From Teichococcus coralli (lineage in GTDB: Bacteria > Pseudomonadota > Alphaproteobacteria > Acetobacterales > Acetobacteraceae): DNA of 64,000 nt. Location of the stretch: NCBI RefSeq assembly GCF_009829925.1, contig NZ_SNVJ01000001.1:1-64000 (forward strand), read 5' to 3'. Made by a program: the position numbers and the translations under genes. The number at the start of each line of letters is the position of its first letter. Position 1 is the first letter of the stretch. Below the pieces are notes generated by a model that was not told the origin of the DNA, did not search any database, and saw only the letters and a program-made list of their open reading frames with translations. Shown one piece after another: positions 1 through 12,458 of the stretch.

Positions 1-267
1 GAAAACCCGATGCAATTTTCAATCAACATCAAACTTAAGCTTGTCCGCCTGTAGTGGACATCCTTAAGCTTGTCACCGCCCACTCGTTGGCGGGGCGCCG
101 TATCTAGCGACCGTCAGGTCGCTTGTCAACGCCCCGCCGCACTTTTCTGCGGCGCCTCTCGCTGCGGTCCGTCCGTTCGTCCGTCCCTCAGCGTCGGGAG
201 CCGGCTTTTAGGCCCGGCCCCCGCCCCTGTCAAACAGCTTTCACAAAAATTCCGCAGCCGGTCCGCT
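1..267. other. Intergenic region downstream of clpB with repeats and nested palindromes
   Basis: No convincing gene is seen here. A 12-bp direct repeat CTTAAGCTTGTC lies at 34-45 and 63-74, and its GCTTGTC core recurs at 121-127. A 9-bp inverted repeat (GGCGGGGCG at 89-97, CGCCCCGCC at 130-138) encloses a 6-bp hairpin with a GTCA loop at 107-122. A GTCC-rich tetranucleotide run lies near 169-187. The nested palindromes could end transcription of clpB or of a gene to the left, but there is no clear T-run. The function is unknown. Confidence 0.5.
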
Positions 268-2838
<2,571 letters not shown>

Positions 2839-2912
2839 TCTGGTCCCTCCGGTGAGGCAACCGGAGCGCGAGGTCCCTTGAAGGCGACAACGGCTCCGCT
2901 GATGCGGGGGAT

Positions 2913-2940
2913 GTGGTAAGGAGACGAAGGCTCCTTCAAG
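2913..2940 (-). promoter_or_regulatory. Candidate heat-shock (sigma-32) promoter of clpB
   Basis: Read on the minus strand, CTTGAA (2935-2940) is followed after 14 bases by CTTACCAC (2913-2920), about 75 bases upstream of the clpB start. The -35 box is an exact match to the sigma-32 consensus. The -10 box only loosely resembles alphaproteobacterial RpoH boxes. Position and the known heat induction of clpB support the call, but it is sequence inference only. Confidence 0.5.
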
Positions 2941-2970
2941 AGGGGCGTCGAAAAATTGGGAGCTGAACCG

Positions 2971-3732
2971 ATGCGCGTCGAGCACCTCTACCGCTATCCC
3001 GTGAAGGGCCTGACGGCGGAGGCGCTGGAATCGGTCGAGCTACACGCCGGCGAGTGCTTTCCGCATGACCGACGCTTCGCGCTGGTCCAGGGCGACGCGC
3101 CGTTTGACGAGGCGGCGCCCCGCTTCCTGCCCAAGCAGAACTTCGCCTGCCTGATGGCCAATGCGCGCCTCGCCCTGGTCGCCTCGGCCTACGAGCCGCG
3201 CAGCGGCAAGCTATCCTTGCGCGTGCCCGGCGCCGAGCCGCTGGTGGCGGACACCCGCACGGAAGCCGGGCGCGCGCGAATCGCGGAGGTGCTGACGGCC
3301 TATCTGGGAGCGGAAGCGCGCGGGGCGCCCCGCTTCCTGGAAGCGCCGGGCCACGCCTTCACGGACCAGAAGAAGAAGGGCGTTTCCCTCATCAACCTGG
3401 CCAGCCTTGAGGCGCTCGAGAAGGCGATCGGCCGCCGCCTGGAACCGCTGCGCTTCCGCGCCAACGTCTACTTCACCGGCCTGCCGGCCTGGGCGGAGTT
3501 CGCCTGGGTCGGGCACGAGGTGATGCTGGGCGGGGCGCGCCTGGCAGTGTTCAAGCGCACTGTTCGCTGCCCGGCCACCCAGGTGAACCTGCAGACCGGC
3601 GAGCGCGACGCCGACGTGCCGCGCCTGTTGCGCGAGCATTTCGGCCATGCCGATCTCGGGGTGCATGCCACCGTGGAGGAAGGCGGCCAGGTTGCCCTAG
3701 GCGACGCGCTGGAGGCGCTCGAACCGGCCTGA
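2971..3732 (+). CDS. MOSC domain protein (YcbX-like, N-terminal beta-barrel plus MOSC)
   Basis: Protein of 253 residues with the MOSC N-terminal module (YPVKGL at 9-14) followed by a MOSC domain. The conserved Cys at 200 sits in the RCPATQVN motif, followed by TGERD, which is typical of the YcbX/mARC group. Members bind molybdenum cofactor through this Cys and catalyse reductive detoxification or sulfur transfer; the substrate here cannot be told. ATG at 2971 is chosen because GGGAG lies 8 bases before it. An in-frame TTG at 2956 is less likely. It is divergent from clpB and convergent with the DUF4167 gene. Confidence 0.88.
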   Translation: MRVEHLYRYPVKGLTAEALESVELHAGECFPHDRRFALVQGDAPFDEAAPRFLPKQNFACLMANARLALVASAYEPRSGKLSLRVPGAEPLVADTRTEAGRARIAEVLTAYLGAEARGAPRFLEAPGHAFTDQKKKGVSLINLASLEALEKAIGRRLEPLRFRANVYFTGLPAWAEFAWVGHEVMLGGARLAVFKRTVRCPATQVNLQTGERDADVPRLLREHFGHADLGVHATVEEGGQVALGDALEALEPA

Positions 3733-3740
3733 GCCGGCCC

Positions 3741-3772
3741 CCGGCCGGGGCGGGCCCGCACGGCCCTGCCCC
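3741..3772. terminator. GC-rich palindromes between convergent MOSC and DUF4167 genes
   Basis: The 53-bp convergent gap holds overlapping palindromes, including a GGGGC (3747-3751) / GCCCC (3768-3772) pairing around inner GGCC arms, and a CCCCGGCCGGGG palindrome just before. There is no T-run. A bidirectional stop of transcription is plausible but not certain. Confidence 0.35.
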
Positions 3773-3785
3773 GCCATGCGGGAGG

Positions 3786-4232
3786 TTACTGCACCGTCTC
3801 GCGCTGGTCGGGCACGTCGGCATTCTCGCCGTCGAAGGACGGCTGGGCATGGCCGTTCACCTCGCCCCCTTCCCCCTGCTGCTCGCCTCCCTCGGCACCA
3901 TCCGGGCCAGACTGCGGGCGGCGCGGCTGCTGCTGGGCCTGGGCGGCCTGGGCCATGGCGTTCAGGATCCGGAAGTAGTGCTCGGCGTGCTGGAAATAGC
4001 TCTCGGCCATCACCCGGTCGCCAGCGCTGGTCGCGTCGCGGCCAAGCTGCAGGTACTTCTCGAAGAGCTGCTGGGCGGTGCCCCGCAGCCGCATGTCCGG
4101 CCCGTTGGAGTCGAACACATGGTTGCGGTTCATGGGCTGGTGGCCGCTCTGGCGGAACTGCCCGCCGCCGCCGCCGCCCCCGCCGCCGCCATGGCGATGG
4201 CCGCCGCGTCCGCGCATGCGCTTCATGTTCAT
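3786..4232 (-). CDS. DUF4167 domain protein
   Basis: Basic 148-residue protein. After MNMKRMRGRGGHRH comes a run of about ten glycines, then the conserved DUF4167 core (about 28-85: NHVFDSNGPDMRLRGT, then a helix ending YFQHAEHYFRILN), then a Gln/Gly/Glu-rich disordered tail. The Arg/Gly-rich N-terminus suggests nucleic acid binding, but the function of the family is not established. DUF4167 next to prmC, with clpB nearby, is a familiar alphaproteobacterial order. The start at 4232 has no strong ribosome binding site; the Met two codons later is an alternative. Confidence 0.85.
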   Translation of the reverse strand: MNMKRMRGRGGHRHGGGGGGGGGGQFRQSGHQPMNRNHVFDSNGPDMRLRGTAQQLFEKYLQLGRDATSAGDRVMAESYFQHAEHYFRILNAMAQAAQAQQQPRRPQSGPDGAEGGEQQGEGGEVNGHAQPSFDGENADVPDQRETVQ

Positions 4233-4462
4233 CGGTGTTGCGTTCGCCGTCTCACGCTCGCGCCGTCCGGCATTCAGGGGTCCGGCATGGACCCCGGCGC
4301 ACCGGGGAGCTTGCTGATGGTGTTGCGTTGCTGCGGCGCCGGAAGCCACTGGTGATCTTTCACCAGAAAAACCTTTCCGGCGGATCCGGCCGGGTGAACT
4401 CGTCCGCCCGGGGCCGCGAAGTCACCCTAACCGCGCAGCCCCCCGCCGCCAAACGGTTTTTT

Positions 4463-5344
4463 TCACTGACGGCCTAGGATCAGGGCTCTTTCAATGCCGT
4501 TCAGATCGGCCCGGCAACCCCGGATTGCAAGCTGTGCTGAGCCTGCAAGCAGGGAAACCGCCTCCCGCTGCCCCTGCCCCAGTTCCAGCACGGCACAGCC
4601 ATGCGGCGTGAGCAGGTCGGGCAGCGCCGCGACAATGCGCCGATACGCCTCCAGCCCGTCCTCACCGCCGTCGAGCGCACGGTGTGGCTCGTGCAATGCC
4701 ACCTCCGGCATCAGTCCTGGGACCGACTCCCGGAGGATATAGGGCGGATTGGAGAGCACCAGGTCGAAGCGTCCCGCCAACGCGCCTGCCCAGTCGCCGG
4801 CCAGGAAGGCCGCACGCCCGCCAAGCCCGTTCCTCCGCGCGTTCCGGCCAGCGAGGGCCGCCGCGGCCGGCGACAGGTCCACCCCCACCCCGAACGCGTC
4901 GGGCCGCTCGGAAAGCACCGCCAGCAGCAGGCAGCCGGTGCCGGTGCCGAGATCCAGCACACGCGCCGCGGGCACCGGCAGGCTTGCGAGCGCCGCCTCC
5001 ACCACCGTCTCCGAATCGGCGCGGGGGATCAGCGTGTCGGGCGAGACCTCCAGGTCCAGCGTCCAGAAGCCCTGGTGGCCCAGGATGAAGGCCATCGGCT
5101 CATGCGCGAGGCGGCGGCGCAGCATGGCGGCGAAGCGGGCGGCCGGCTCCGGCGGCACGGGCCGGCGTGGCGAGCCGAGCAGTGCCCCCTGCTCCACACC
5201 CATGGCCTCGGCCAGCAGCAGCCGGGCCTCCAGGCGCGGGTTCTCGATGGCGGCGGCGCGCAGGTGCTGTCCGGCGCGGCAGAGGAAGGCGCCGACGGTG
5301 CCGGCCGGGTCGGGGCAGGCGCCTCCAGGCGGGCTCTCAGACAC
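4463..5344 (-). CDS. prmC: Peptide chain release factor N5-glutamine methyltransferase PrmC
   Basis: SAM-dependent methyltransferase (293 residues) that methylates the GGQ glutamine of release factors, here the product of the gene just upstream. Visible marks are an N-terminal helical domain (about 1-100), IPRADSE at 106-112, the SAM loop DLGTGTG at 131-137 and the catalytic NPPY at 199-202. It starts with GTG at 5344 and overlaps the prfA stop by 8 bases, so translation is probably coupled. The pairing of enzyme and substrate genes is conserved. Confidence 0.96.
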   Translation of the reverse strand: MSESPPGGACPDPAGTVGAFLCRAGQHLRAAAIENPRLEARLLLAEAMGVEQGALLGSPRRPVPPEPAARFAAMLRRRLAHEPMAFILGHQGFWTLDLEVSPDTLIPRADSETVVEAALASLPVPAARVLDLGTGTGCLLLAVLSERPDAFGVGVDLSPAAAALAGRNARRNGLGGRAAFLAGDWAGALAGRFDLVLSNPPYILRESVPGLMPEVALHEPHRALDGGEDGLEAYRRIVAALPDLLTPHGCAVLELGQGQREAVSLLAGSAQLAIRGCRADLNGIERALILGRQ

Positions 5345-6392
5345 CCTCGGCCGCCATCCGCGCCGCCTCGTCCTCGGCGGTCAGCGCGTCGATGATCTCG
5401 TCCAGCTCGCCCTGCATCACGCGGTCGATCTTGTGCAGGGTCAGGCCGATGCGGTGGTCGGTCACGCGACCCTGGGGGAAGTTGTAGGTGCGGATGCGCT
5501 CGGAGCGGTCGCCGGTGCCGACCTGCGCCCGGCGGTCGGCCGAGCGGCTGGCGCTGGCCTGGCTGCGCTGCATCTCGTAGAGCCGCGCCCGCAGCACCTT
5601 CATCGCCTTGGCGCGGTTCTTGTGCTGGCTGCGCTCCTCCTGCATCGCCACCACCATGCCGGTGGGCAGGTGGGTGATGCGGACGGCGCTGTCGGTCTTG
5701 TTGACGTGCTGCCCGCCGGCGCCGGAGGCGCGGTAGGTGTCGATGCGCAGGTCGCCCTCGTTGATCTGCACGTCCACCTCCTCGGCCTGCGGCAGCACCG
5801 CGACGGTGACGGTGGAGGTGTGGATGCGCCCCTGCGTCTCGGTGGCCGGCACGCGCTGCACGCGGTGCACGCCGCTCTCGAACTTCAAGCGGGCGAAGAC
5901 CCCCTGCCCCTCGATCTCGGCCACGGCGCCCTTGATGCCGCCCAGCTCCGACTCGTCGTACTCCAGGATGCCGAAGCGCCAGCCGCGCAGCGCGGCGTAG
6001 CGCTGGTAGGCGGCGAACAGCTCGGCGGCGAAGAGTCCCGCCTCGTCCCCACCGGCGGCGGGGCGGATCTCCAGGATGGCGCTGCCGGCGTCCGCTGCGT
6101 CCTTCGGCAGCAGCATCAGCCGCACCTCGTGCTCCAGCCGGGGCACGGCGTCGCGCTGGGCGTAGAACTCGGGCTCGGCCAGCTCGCGCATCTCGGGGTC
6201 GGCCAGCAGGGCCTCCGCCTCGTCGCGGGCGCGCTCGGCGGCGCGCAGCGCCTGCACCTTCTCGACCAGCGGCTCCAGCTCGGAGAGTTCCTTGGAGAGG
6301 GCGCCGATCTGCCCGCCCTCCGCCGTTTCCAGCAGCGCCCGCACCTCGTCGGCGCGATAGAGCAGGCGATCCAGCTTCTCGGGCAGGCTCAT
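5337..6392 (-). CDS. prfA: Peptide chain release factor 1
   Basis: Translation termination factor reading UAA and UAG, 351 residues. The stop-codon discriminator tripeptide PAT at 182-184 identifies RF1 rather than RF2, and the peptidyl-tRNA hydrolysis motif GGQ is at 226-228 within [13 protein letters not shown]. The ATG at 6390-6392 overlaps the hisS stop as ATGA, so it is translationally coupled to hisS. It is followed directly by prmC, whose product methylates the GGQ glutamine. Confidence 0.97.
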   Translation of the reverse strand: MSLPEKLDRLLYRADEVRALLETAEGGQIGALSKELSELEPLVEKVQALRAAERARDEAEALLADPEMRELAEPEFYAQRDAVPRLEHEVRLMLLPKDAADAGSAILEIRPAAGGDEAGLFAAELFAAYQRYAALRGWRFGILEYDESELGGIKGAVAEIEGQGVFARLKFESGVHRVQRVPATETQGRIHTSTVTVAVLPQAEEVDVQINEGDLRIDTYRASGAGGQHVNKTDSAVRITHLPTGMVVAMQEERSQHKNRAKAMKVLRARLYEMQRSQASASRSADRRAQVGTGDRSERIRTYNFPQGRVTDHRIGLTLHKIDRVMQGELDEIIDALTAEDEAARMAAEGV

Positions 6393-7717
6393 TCCTCGTC
6401 CGACTCGTCCTCGTCGAACTCGTCGCCCTCGGCGGCCAGCTCCATCTCCTCGACCATCTGCTCCAGCATGGCGTCCACCACGCCGGCGGCGGCGAGCGCC
6501 GGCAGCAGGCCGGGCATGCCGACGCGCTCCTGCGTGCCGTCCGAAAGGTTGCGGACCACCACCACGCCTTCGGCCACCTCGCTCTCGCCGATGATGATGG
6601 CGGCCTGGCTGCCGACGCGGTTGGCGCGTTCCATCCGCTTCTTGAGGTTGCCCTTGTAGGCGATCTCGGCCGGCACGCCCGCCGCGCGCAGCATCTGCAG
6701 CAGCTCGACGGCCGGGCCTTCCTCCGCCTCGCTGACCGGCACCACCGCCACCGGACGCACCGGGTCCGGGGTTTCCTCCAGCAGCTCGGCCAGGCGATCG
6801 ACGCCCGCCGCCCAGCCGACGCAGGGGGTGGCGGGGCCGCCCATCTCCTGCACCAGCCCGTCATAGCGGCCGCCGGCCATCACCGTGCCCTGCGCGCCCA
6901 GCCGGTCGGTGACGAACTCGAAGGCGGTATGGCTGTAGTAGTCCAGGCCGCGGACGATGCGCGGGTTGTCCCGGTAGGGCACGCCGAAGCGGTCCAGGTG
7001 GCGCTTCACCGCCGTGTGGAACTCCGCCGCCTGCGGGGTGAGGTGCTGGTGGATGGTCGGCGCCTCGGCGACCAGCGCCTTGTCGCCCGCATCCTTGCTG
7101 TCGAGGATGCGCAGCGGGTTCTTCTCCAGCCGCTTCTGGCTGTCCTCGGAAAGCTGGTCGCGATGGGCGGTGAAATACTCCACCAGCGCGGCGCGGTAGG
7201 CATCGCGGCTCGGCGTGTCGCCCAGCGTGTTCAGCTCCAGCACCACGCCGTCATCGATGCCGAGCTGCTGCAGGATCTGCCAGCCGCAGGCGATCACCTC
7301 GGCATCGGCCAGCGGCTCGGCGGCGCCCAGGATCTCGGCGCCGATCTGGTGGAACTGCCGGTAGCGGCCCTTCTGCGGCCGCTCGTAGCGGAACATCGGC
7401 CCGGCATAGAAGACCTTGCGGGGCAGCGCCTGCTGCGCCAGCCCGTTGGAGACCAGCGCGCGCACGATGCCGGCCGTGTTCTCCGGCCGCAGGGTGACGG
7501 AATCGCCGCCGCGGTCCTCGAAGGTGTACATCTCCTTGGTCACCACGTCGGAGGTGTCGCCCAGGGTGCGGGCGAAGACGCTGGTGGCCTCGAAGATGGG
7601 CGTCGCCCATTCCTCCAGCCCGTAAAGTCCGGTGACGTGCCGCGCCGTCTCGATCACGTGGTGATGGCGGCGGAAGGCATCCCCGATCAGATCCCGGGTG
7701 CCACGAACCGGCTGCAT
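6389..7717 (-). CDS. hisS: Histidine--tRNA ligase
   Basis: Class II aminoacyl-tRNA synthetase of 442 residues that charges tRNA-His. The start at 7717 gives [10 protein letters not shown], the usual N-terminus. Motif 2 ([12 protein letters not shown]), the HisRS signature [12 protein letters not shown] and the GGRYDGL loop are present, followed by an anticodon-binding domain. The last 25 or so residues form an acidic tail rich in Glu/Asp that is longer than in many homologues. It lies 13 bases after the ispG stop and overlaps prfA by ATGA, so it is part of an ispG-hisS-prfA-prmC operon. Confidence 0.97.
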   Translation of the reverse strand: MQPVRGTRDLIGDAFRRHHHVIETARHVTGLYGLEEWATPIFEATSVFARTLGDTSDVVTKEMYTFEDRGGDSVTLRPENTAGIVRALVSNGLAQQALPRKVFYAGPMFRYERPQKGRYRQFHQIGAEILGAAEPLADAEVIACGWQILQQLGIDDGVVLELNTLGDTPSRDAYRAALVEYFTAHRDQLSEDSQKRLEKNPLRILDSKDAGDKALVAEAPTIHQHLTPQAAEFHTAVKRHLDRFGVPYRDNPRIVRGLDYYSHTAFEFVTDRLGAQGTVMAGGRYDGLVQEMGGPATPCVGWAAGVDRLAELLEETPDPVRPVAVVPVSEAEEGPAVELLQMLRAAGVPAEIAYKGNLKKRMERANRVGSQAAIIIGESEVAEGVVVVRNLSDGTQERVGMPGLLPALAAAGVVDAMLEQMVEEMELAAEGDEFDEDESDEE

Positions 7718-7730
7718 TCCGCTCAACGCC

Positions 7731-8849
7731 TTACTCCGCTGCCTGCTGGGCCTGGGAGGCGGCGATCTCCGCCGCCTTCCGCTCGACCTGTTCCACGATG
7801 TGATCGACCATGCCCGCGCCATCCACGGTGTGGTCGGTGCGGCCGGCGTGATAGACCATGTGGCGCCCGGCGCCACCGCCCGTCACGCCGATATCCGTCA
7901 TCAGCGCCTCGCCCGGCCCGTTCACCACGCAGCCGATGATGGAGAGGGTGAGCGGCGTCTCGATATGCGCCAGCCGCTCCTCCAGCGCCGCCACTGTCTC
8001 GATGACGTTGAAGCCCTGCCGGGCGCAGGAGGGGCAGGAGATGATCTTCACCCCCCGGTGCCGGATGCCGAGCGACTTCAGGATGTCCCAGCCGACATGC
8101 ACCTCCTCCTCCGGCTCGGCGGAGAGCGAGACGCGCAAGGTGTCGCCGATGCCGGCCCAGAGCAGCGAGCCCAGGCCGATCGAGGACTTCACCGTGCCGG
8201 TGCGCTTGCCGCCCGCCTCGGTGATGCCGATGTGCAGCGGGTGGTCGCAGGCCTCGGCGAGCTGCTGGTAGGCGGCGACGGCGAGGAACACGTCGCTGGC
8301 CTTCACGCTGATCTTGAACTCGTGGAAATCGAGTTCCTGCAGGTGGGCGGCGTGCCAGAGGGCGGATTCGACCAGTGCCTCCGGGTTGGGCTCGCCGTAC
8401 TTCTCCAGCAGGTGCCGCTCCAGGCTGCCAGCATTGACGCCGATGCGGATGGAGCAGCCATGGTCGCGGGCGGCCTTCACGACCTCCTTCACCCGCTCCT
8501 TGCTGCCGATGTTGCCGGGGTTGATACGCAGGCAGGCCGCCCCCGCCTCCGCCGCCTCGATGGCGCGGCGGTAGTGGAAGTGGATGTCGGCGACGATGGG
8601 GACGTTCACCTCGCGCACGATCTCATGCAGCGCGGCGGTGCTTTCCTCGGTGGGACAGGAGACGCGGACGATGTCCACCCCCGCCAGCTCCGCCCGGCGG
8701 ATCTGCGCGATGGTGGCCGCCGCATCCTCGGTGGGCGTGTTGGTCATGGTCTGGACGGAGATCGGTGCGTCTCCGCCGACCAGCACCTTGCCAACCCCGA
8801 TCTGCCGCGACTTCCGGCGCAGGATCTGCTGGTAGGGACGATAGGACAT
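7731..8849 (-). CDS. ispG: (E)-4-hydroxy-3-methylbut-2-enyl-diphosphate synthase IspG
   Basis: Radical-type [4Fe-4S] enzyme of the non-mevalonate isoprenoid pathway that converts MEcPP to HMBPP; 372 residues, the bacterial short form. An N-terminal TIM barrel starts with the [19 protein letters not shown] region. Cluster ligands are the Cys pair in [11 protein letters not shown] and the Cys in [11 protein letters not shown] near the C-terminus. It is followed closely by hisS and preceded by rodZ, a common proteobacterial arrangement. Confidence 0.97.
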   Translation of the reverse strand: MSYRPYQQILRRKSRQIGVGKVLVGGDAPISVQTMTNTPTEDAAATIAQIRRAELAGVDIVRVSCPTEESTAALHEIVREVNVPIVADIHFHYRRAIEAAEAGAACLRINPGNIGSKERVKEVVKAARDHGCSIRIGVNAGSLERHLLEKYGEPNPEALVESALWHAAHLQELDFHEFKISVKASDVFLAVAAYQQLAEACDHPLHIGITEAGGKRTGTVKSSIGLGSLLWAGIGDTLRVSLSAEPEEEVHVGWDILKSLGIRHRGVKIISCPSCARQGFNVIETVAALEERLAHIETPLTLSIIGCVVNGPGEALMTDIGVTGGGAGRHMVYHAGRTDHTVDGAGMVDHIVEQVERKAAEIAASQAQQAAE

Positions 8850-8912
8850 GGCGGTCAGGCCTCCCGCTTCGGCATGCCGCCGATATGGCAGCAGACGGGC
8901 TGCCGGCCAAGC

Positions 8913-9962
8913 CTAACGGGTGGGAAGCTGGCCCGGGCGCGCCTCACGCAGCTGTGCGGGGTCGAGCAGGATGTCCCGCCGCACCCCCACCTGCGTGGCC
9001 AGGGCCTGGCTCGCAACGCCGCCCACCTCAATGGCGAGGCCTTCGGCGCGCCCGGTGGTGAGCAGCAATCCGGGCTCCTGCGGCACCTCGTAGGCTTCGC
9101 CGGGCTGCAGCACGCGGCTGACCAGCACCCGGCCGGAGCGGGCCTCGCGCACCTGCACCCAGCATTCCTGCGTGGCCCGCAGCACAATCGCGTTCCCGGT
9201 CGGTGCGGGGGGCTGGCTTGAAGGAGAGGCGACCGGTGGCGTGGCGGGCGCCTGGGGGCCGGCGCCCTGCGTCCGGCCCGATTCGGCAGCCGCCGCGGAA
9301 GCACGCGCCTCCGCGAGCGGCGGCGGCGGCGCCTGGCCCGGGGAGCCCGAGCCGGCGCGCACGCCCGTTCCGGGCGCGGCCTCGCCGCCTGTGGCGGGCG
9401 GCGGGAGAAGCGCCGGCGGCGAGCCGGAGCGCGAGGCGCCGGTGGCAGGCGCTGGCGGCTCCGGCAGCGGAGGCTGGCCAGCCTCGCGGGCTGCCTCCTC
9501 CATCCGGGGCGGAAGGGCGGGCACCGCGTCCACCGTGCGCTCGGAAGGACCGCTCCAGCGGTACCAGGCGGCATAGGCCCCGACCGCCAGCACCGCGCCC
9601 AGCATGATGATGGCTCCCGCAGGGACGCCCCGCTCGGGCACCGGCTCGGGAAAGACGAGGTCCCTGCCCCGGCTTTGCCCACCGGCGGCCTGGCGGAAGC
9701 GACGGACCAGGTCGGCGGCGTCCAGCCGCATGGCCTGGGCATAGCTGCGCACGAAGCCGGTGCCGTAGGCGAGGCCGGGAAGGTCATTCACCCGCCCGTC
9801 CTCAAGGGCGTCCAGATAGCGGCGGCTGATGCGGAGCTGCTCCGCCATCTCCTCCAGGCTGATGCCCAGGGCAAGGCGGGCCTGGCGGAGCTCGTCGCCG
9901 ACACGGACCGCCTCGGCGAGCTGGAGATCGCTGCGAGCAGTGCGTTTCAGGTCGTACGCCAC
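8913..9962 (-). CDS. rodZ: RodZ-like cell-shape protein (HTH, membrane segment, DUF4115)
   Basis: Bitopic inner-membrane protein of 349 residues. A Cro/CI-type HTH lies at about 20-90 (GDELRQARLALGISLEEMAE), a single membrane segment at about 120-137 (AGAIIMLGAVLAVGAYAAW), then a long Pro/Ala/Gly-rich periplasmic linker and a C-terminal beta-rich DUF4115 domain starting near the TQECWVQVREA stretch. RodZ links MreB to the elongation machinery. The proposed start is GTG at 9962, which leaves about 20 residues before the HTH. It sits upstream of ispG, as in many proteobacteria. Confidence 0.85.
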   Translation of the reverse strand: MAYDLKRTARSDLQLAEAVRVGDELRQARLALGISLEEMAEQLRISRRYLDALEDGRVNDLPGLAYGTGFVRSYAQAMRLDAADLVRRFRQAAGGQSRGRDLVFPEPVPERGVPAGAIIMLGAVLAVGAYAAWYRWSGPSERTVDAVPALPPRMEEAAREAGQPPLPEPPAPATGASRSGSPPALLPPPATGGEAAPGTGVRAGSGSPGQAPPPPLAEARASAAAAESGRTQGAGPQAPATPPVASPSSQPPAPTGNAIVLRATQECWVQVREARSGRVLVSRVLQPGEAYEVPQEPGLLLTTGRAEGLAIEVGGVASQALATQVGVRRDILLDPAQLREARPGQLPTR

Positions 9963-10046
9963 CCGGGGAACACCTATCGCGCCAGGGAAGGCGCGGCCAA
10001 ACGCGCTGCGAACCGCAAAGAGGAGAGCTGCCGCAGGCGCACGCGC

Positions 10047-11084
10047 TCAGCTTCGGGCGCGGCGCGCCGCCAGCGCGGCGCGGGCCTGCGCGAGCAGCTC
10101 GGCGATGATCTCGGCCACGGGCTGCTCCCGCGTCACCATGCCGACGCTCTGCCCGGCCATCACGCTGCCATTCTCGATGTCGCCCTCGACCACGGCGCGC
10201 CGCAGGGCGCCTGCCCAGAAGTGCTCGATCTCGAGCTGCGCGGCCTCCTTGCTCAGCTCGCCGGCCTGAAAGCGGCGGATGACCTTCACCTGATGCTCGA
10301 CGAAGCGGCGGGTGCCGGCATTCTGCAGGGCGCGCACGGGGATCACCGGGAAACTGGCATCCACCTGCGCGCTGGGCATCGCGTCGCGCGCCGCGCCGCG
10401 GATGAAGGCGCGCTTGAAGTCCGGATGCGCCACGCATTCGGTGGCGCAGACAAAGCGCGTGCCGAGCTGCACGCCCGCCGCGCCCATCTCCAGGTAGGAG
10501 AGGATCGCCTCGCCCCGCCCGATGCCGCCGGCGACGAAAACAGGCACGTCGCGCACCTGCGGCAGGATCTCCTGCGCCAGCACGTTCAGGCTGACAGGGC
10601 CGATATGGCCGCCCGCCTCGGAGCCCTCGATCACCAGCGCGTCGGCGCCGGAGCGCACCAGCTTCTTCGCCAGCGCCACGGCCGGGGCAAAGCAGATGAC
10701 CTGCGCGCCGCCCTCCTTGGCCTGGCGGATCGCCGGCGTGGGCGGAATGCCGCCGGCGAAGACAATGTGCCCGACCCGCGCGGCCAGGCAGACATCCACC
10801 AGCGCCGCGAGCTGCGGGTGCATGGTGATGAGGTTCACCCCGAAGGGCTTATCGGTCAGCGCCTGGGTGGCGGCGATCTCCTCCGCCAGCCGTTCCGGCG
10901 TCATCGCTCCGCAGGCGATGACGCCGAAGGCGCCGGCGTTGGAGAGCGCGGCGACCAGGTTGCGCTCGCTGACCCAGCTCATGGCGCCGCCGAGGATCGC
11001 ATGGCGCGTGCCGAGGAAAGCGGCACCGCGCGTCATCAGCGCGTCCAGCGTGTCGGCTCCACCAGGGGCGGCGAGCGCATCCAT
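10047..11084 (-). CDS. Nitronate monooxygenase / NAD(P)H-dependent flavin oxidoreductase
   Basis: FMN-dependent TIM-barrel protein of 345 residues in the 2-nitropropane dioxygenase family. Marks are an N-terminal HAILGGAMSWVSERNLVAALSNAGAF region, the phosphate/FMN motif EGSEAGGHIG, and VFVAGGIGRGE. Such enzymes oxidise nitronates or act as NAD(P)H:quinone reductases; the substrate here is not determined. It begins 4 bases after the lysC stop, so the two are probably co-transcribed. Confidence 0.88.
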   Translation of the reverse strand: MDALAAPGGADTLDALMTRGAAFLGTRHAILGGAMSWVSERNLVAALSNAGAFGVIACGAMTPERLAEEIAATQALTDKPFGVNLITMHPQLAALVDVCLAARVGHIVFAGGIPPTPAIRQAKEGGAQVICFAPAVALAKKLVRSGADALVIEGSEAGGHIGPVSLNVLAQEILPQVRDVPVFVAGGIGRGEAILSYLEMGAAGVQLGTRFVCATECVAHPDFKRAFIRGAARDAMPSAQVDASFPVIPVRALQNAGTRRFVEHQVKVIRRFQAGELSKEAAQLEIEHFWAGALRRAVVEGDIENGSVMAGQSVGMVTREQPVAEIIAELLAQARAALAARRARS

Positions 11085-11088
11085 GGGC

Positions 11089-12324
11089 TCAGCCCTCCGC
11101 GTCCAGCCCGTAGGCGCTGTGCAGGGCGCGGACGGCGAGCTCGGTGTACTCGGCGCCCACCAGCACGCTCGTCTTGATCTCGGAGGTGGAGATCACCTGG
11201 ATGTTGATCCCCTTCTCCGCCAGCGCCTTGAACATGGTGGCGGCGACGCCGGCATGGCTGCGCATGCCGATCCCGACGATGGAGATCTTGGCGACCTCCG
11301 GGTCGGTCACCATGGCCTCGAAGTTGATCTCCGGGCGGAACTTCTCCAGCACATCCCTGGCGCGCGGCAGGTCGGCCTTGCCCACGGTGAAGGTCATGTC
11401 CGTGGTGCCGTCGGCGCCCAGGTTCTGCACGATCATGTCCACGTTGACGTTGGCGGCCGAAAGCGGCCCGAACACCAGCGCCGCGATGCCCGGCTTGTCC
11501 GGCACCCGGCGCAGCGTCACCTTGGCCTCGTCGCGGGAATAGGCGACGCCCGTCACCAGCGGCTGTTCCACGATCTCATCCTCATCCACGACCAATGAAC
11601 CAGGCAGGGGCTCGCCCGGCTTGTCCTCGAAGGAGGACAGCACCTGAATCCGGACCCGCTGCTTCATCGCCAGCTCGACCGAGCGGGTCTGCAGCACCTT
11701 GGCGCCGACCGAGGCCAGCTCCAGCATCTCCTCATAGGCCACCGCCGGCAGCTTGCGGGCGCGCGGCACGATGCGGGGATCGGTGGTGTAGATCCCGTCC
11801 ACATCCGTGTAGATGTCGCAGCGGTCCGCCTTCACCGCCGCGGCGATGGCGACCGCGGAAAGGTCCGAGCCCCCCCGGCCTAGCGTGGTCACGCGGTTGT
11901 CCGGGCCGACGCCCTGGAAGCCCGCGACCACCGGCACCTGGCCCATGGCCATCCGGCCGATCAGCACCTGCCCGTCGATCTCCTCGACGCGCGCCTTGCC
12001 ATGCGCGTCGTCGGTGCGGATCGGGATCTGCCAGCCCTGCCAGGAGCGCGCGTCCACGCCGATGGTCTGCAGCGCGATGGCCAGCAGGCCGATCGTCACC
12101 TGCTCGCCGGTGGCCACCACGGTGTCATACTCGCGCGCGTCGTGCAGCAGCGAAAGCTCCTGGCACCACTTCACCAGCTGGTTGGTGGTGCCGGCCATGG
12201 CGGAAACCACCACCGCCACCTCGTTCCCGGCGTCGACCTCACGCTTCACCCGGGCGGCGACGTTGCGGATACGGTCCAGGTCGGCGACGGAGGTGCCGCC
12301 GAACTTCATCACGATGCGTGCCAT
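11089..12324 (-). CDS. lysC: Aspartate kinase
   Basis: Catalyses the first step of the aspartate family of amino acids (Lys, Thr, Met). It has 411 residues: an amino acid kinase domain ([12 protein letters not shown] at the start, [15 protein letters not shown]) and two ACT domains in the C-terminal third ([10 protein letters not shown] and [20 protein letters not shown]), which implies allosteric feedback. The start at 12324 is the canonical [12 protein letters not shown]. It is divergent from ubiG, a pairing common in alphaproteobacteria, and is followed closely by the flavin oxidoreductase. Confidence 0.96.
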   Translation of the reverse strand: MARIVMKFGGTSVADLDRIRNVAARVKREVDAGNEVAVVVSAMAGTTNQLVKWCQELSLLHDAREYDTVVATGEQVTIGLLAIALQTIGVDARSWQGWQIPIRTDDAHGKARVEEIDGQVLIGRMAMGQVPVVAGFQGVGPDNRVTTLGRGGSDLSAVAIAAAVKADRCDIYTDVDGIYTTDPRIVPRARKLPAVAYEEMLELASVGAKVLQTRSVELAMKQRVRIQVLSSFEDKPGEPLPGSLVVDEDEIVEQPLVTGVAYSRDEAKVTLRRVPDKPGIAALVFGPLSAANVNVDMIVQNLGADGTTDMTFTVGKADLPRARDVLEKFRPEINFEAMVTDPEVAKISIVGIGMRSHAGVAATMFKALAEKGINIQVISTSEIKTSVLVGAEYTELAVRALHSAYGLDAEG

Positions 12325-12458
12325 GCGGGTCTGGGAGGCTGTGTCCAATGGGTCCGGAAACCGGGCGCGGTTGCGGCCGGCCAAGCCGTGGGACAGATAA
12401 CGAGACGCGCGCCTTGCCGCAACCGGCATGGCGCGCGCCCCAGCCCGGAGACCCCGCC

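Noticed and set aside
4139-4195. GGC/GCC run as a microsatellite
   Set aside because: It encodes the poly-Gly segment expected near the N-terminus of many DUF4167 proteins, so it is explained by the gene.
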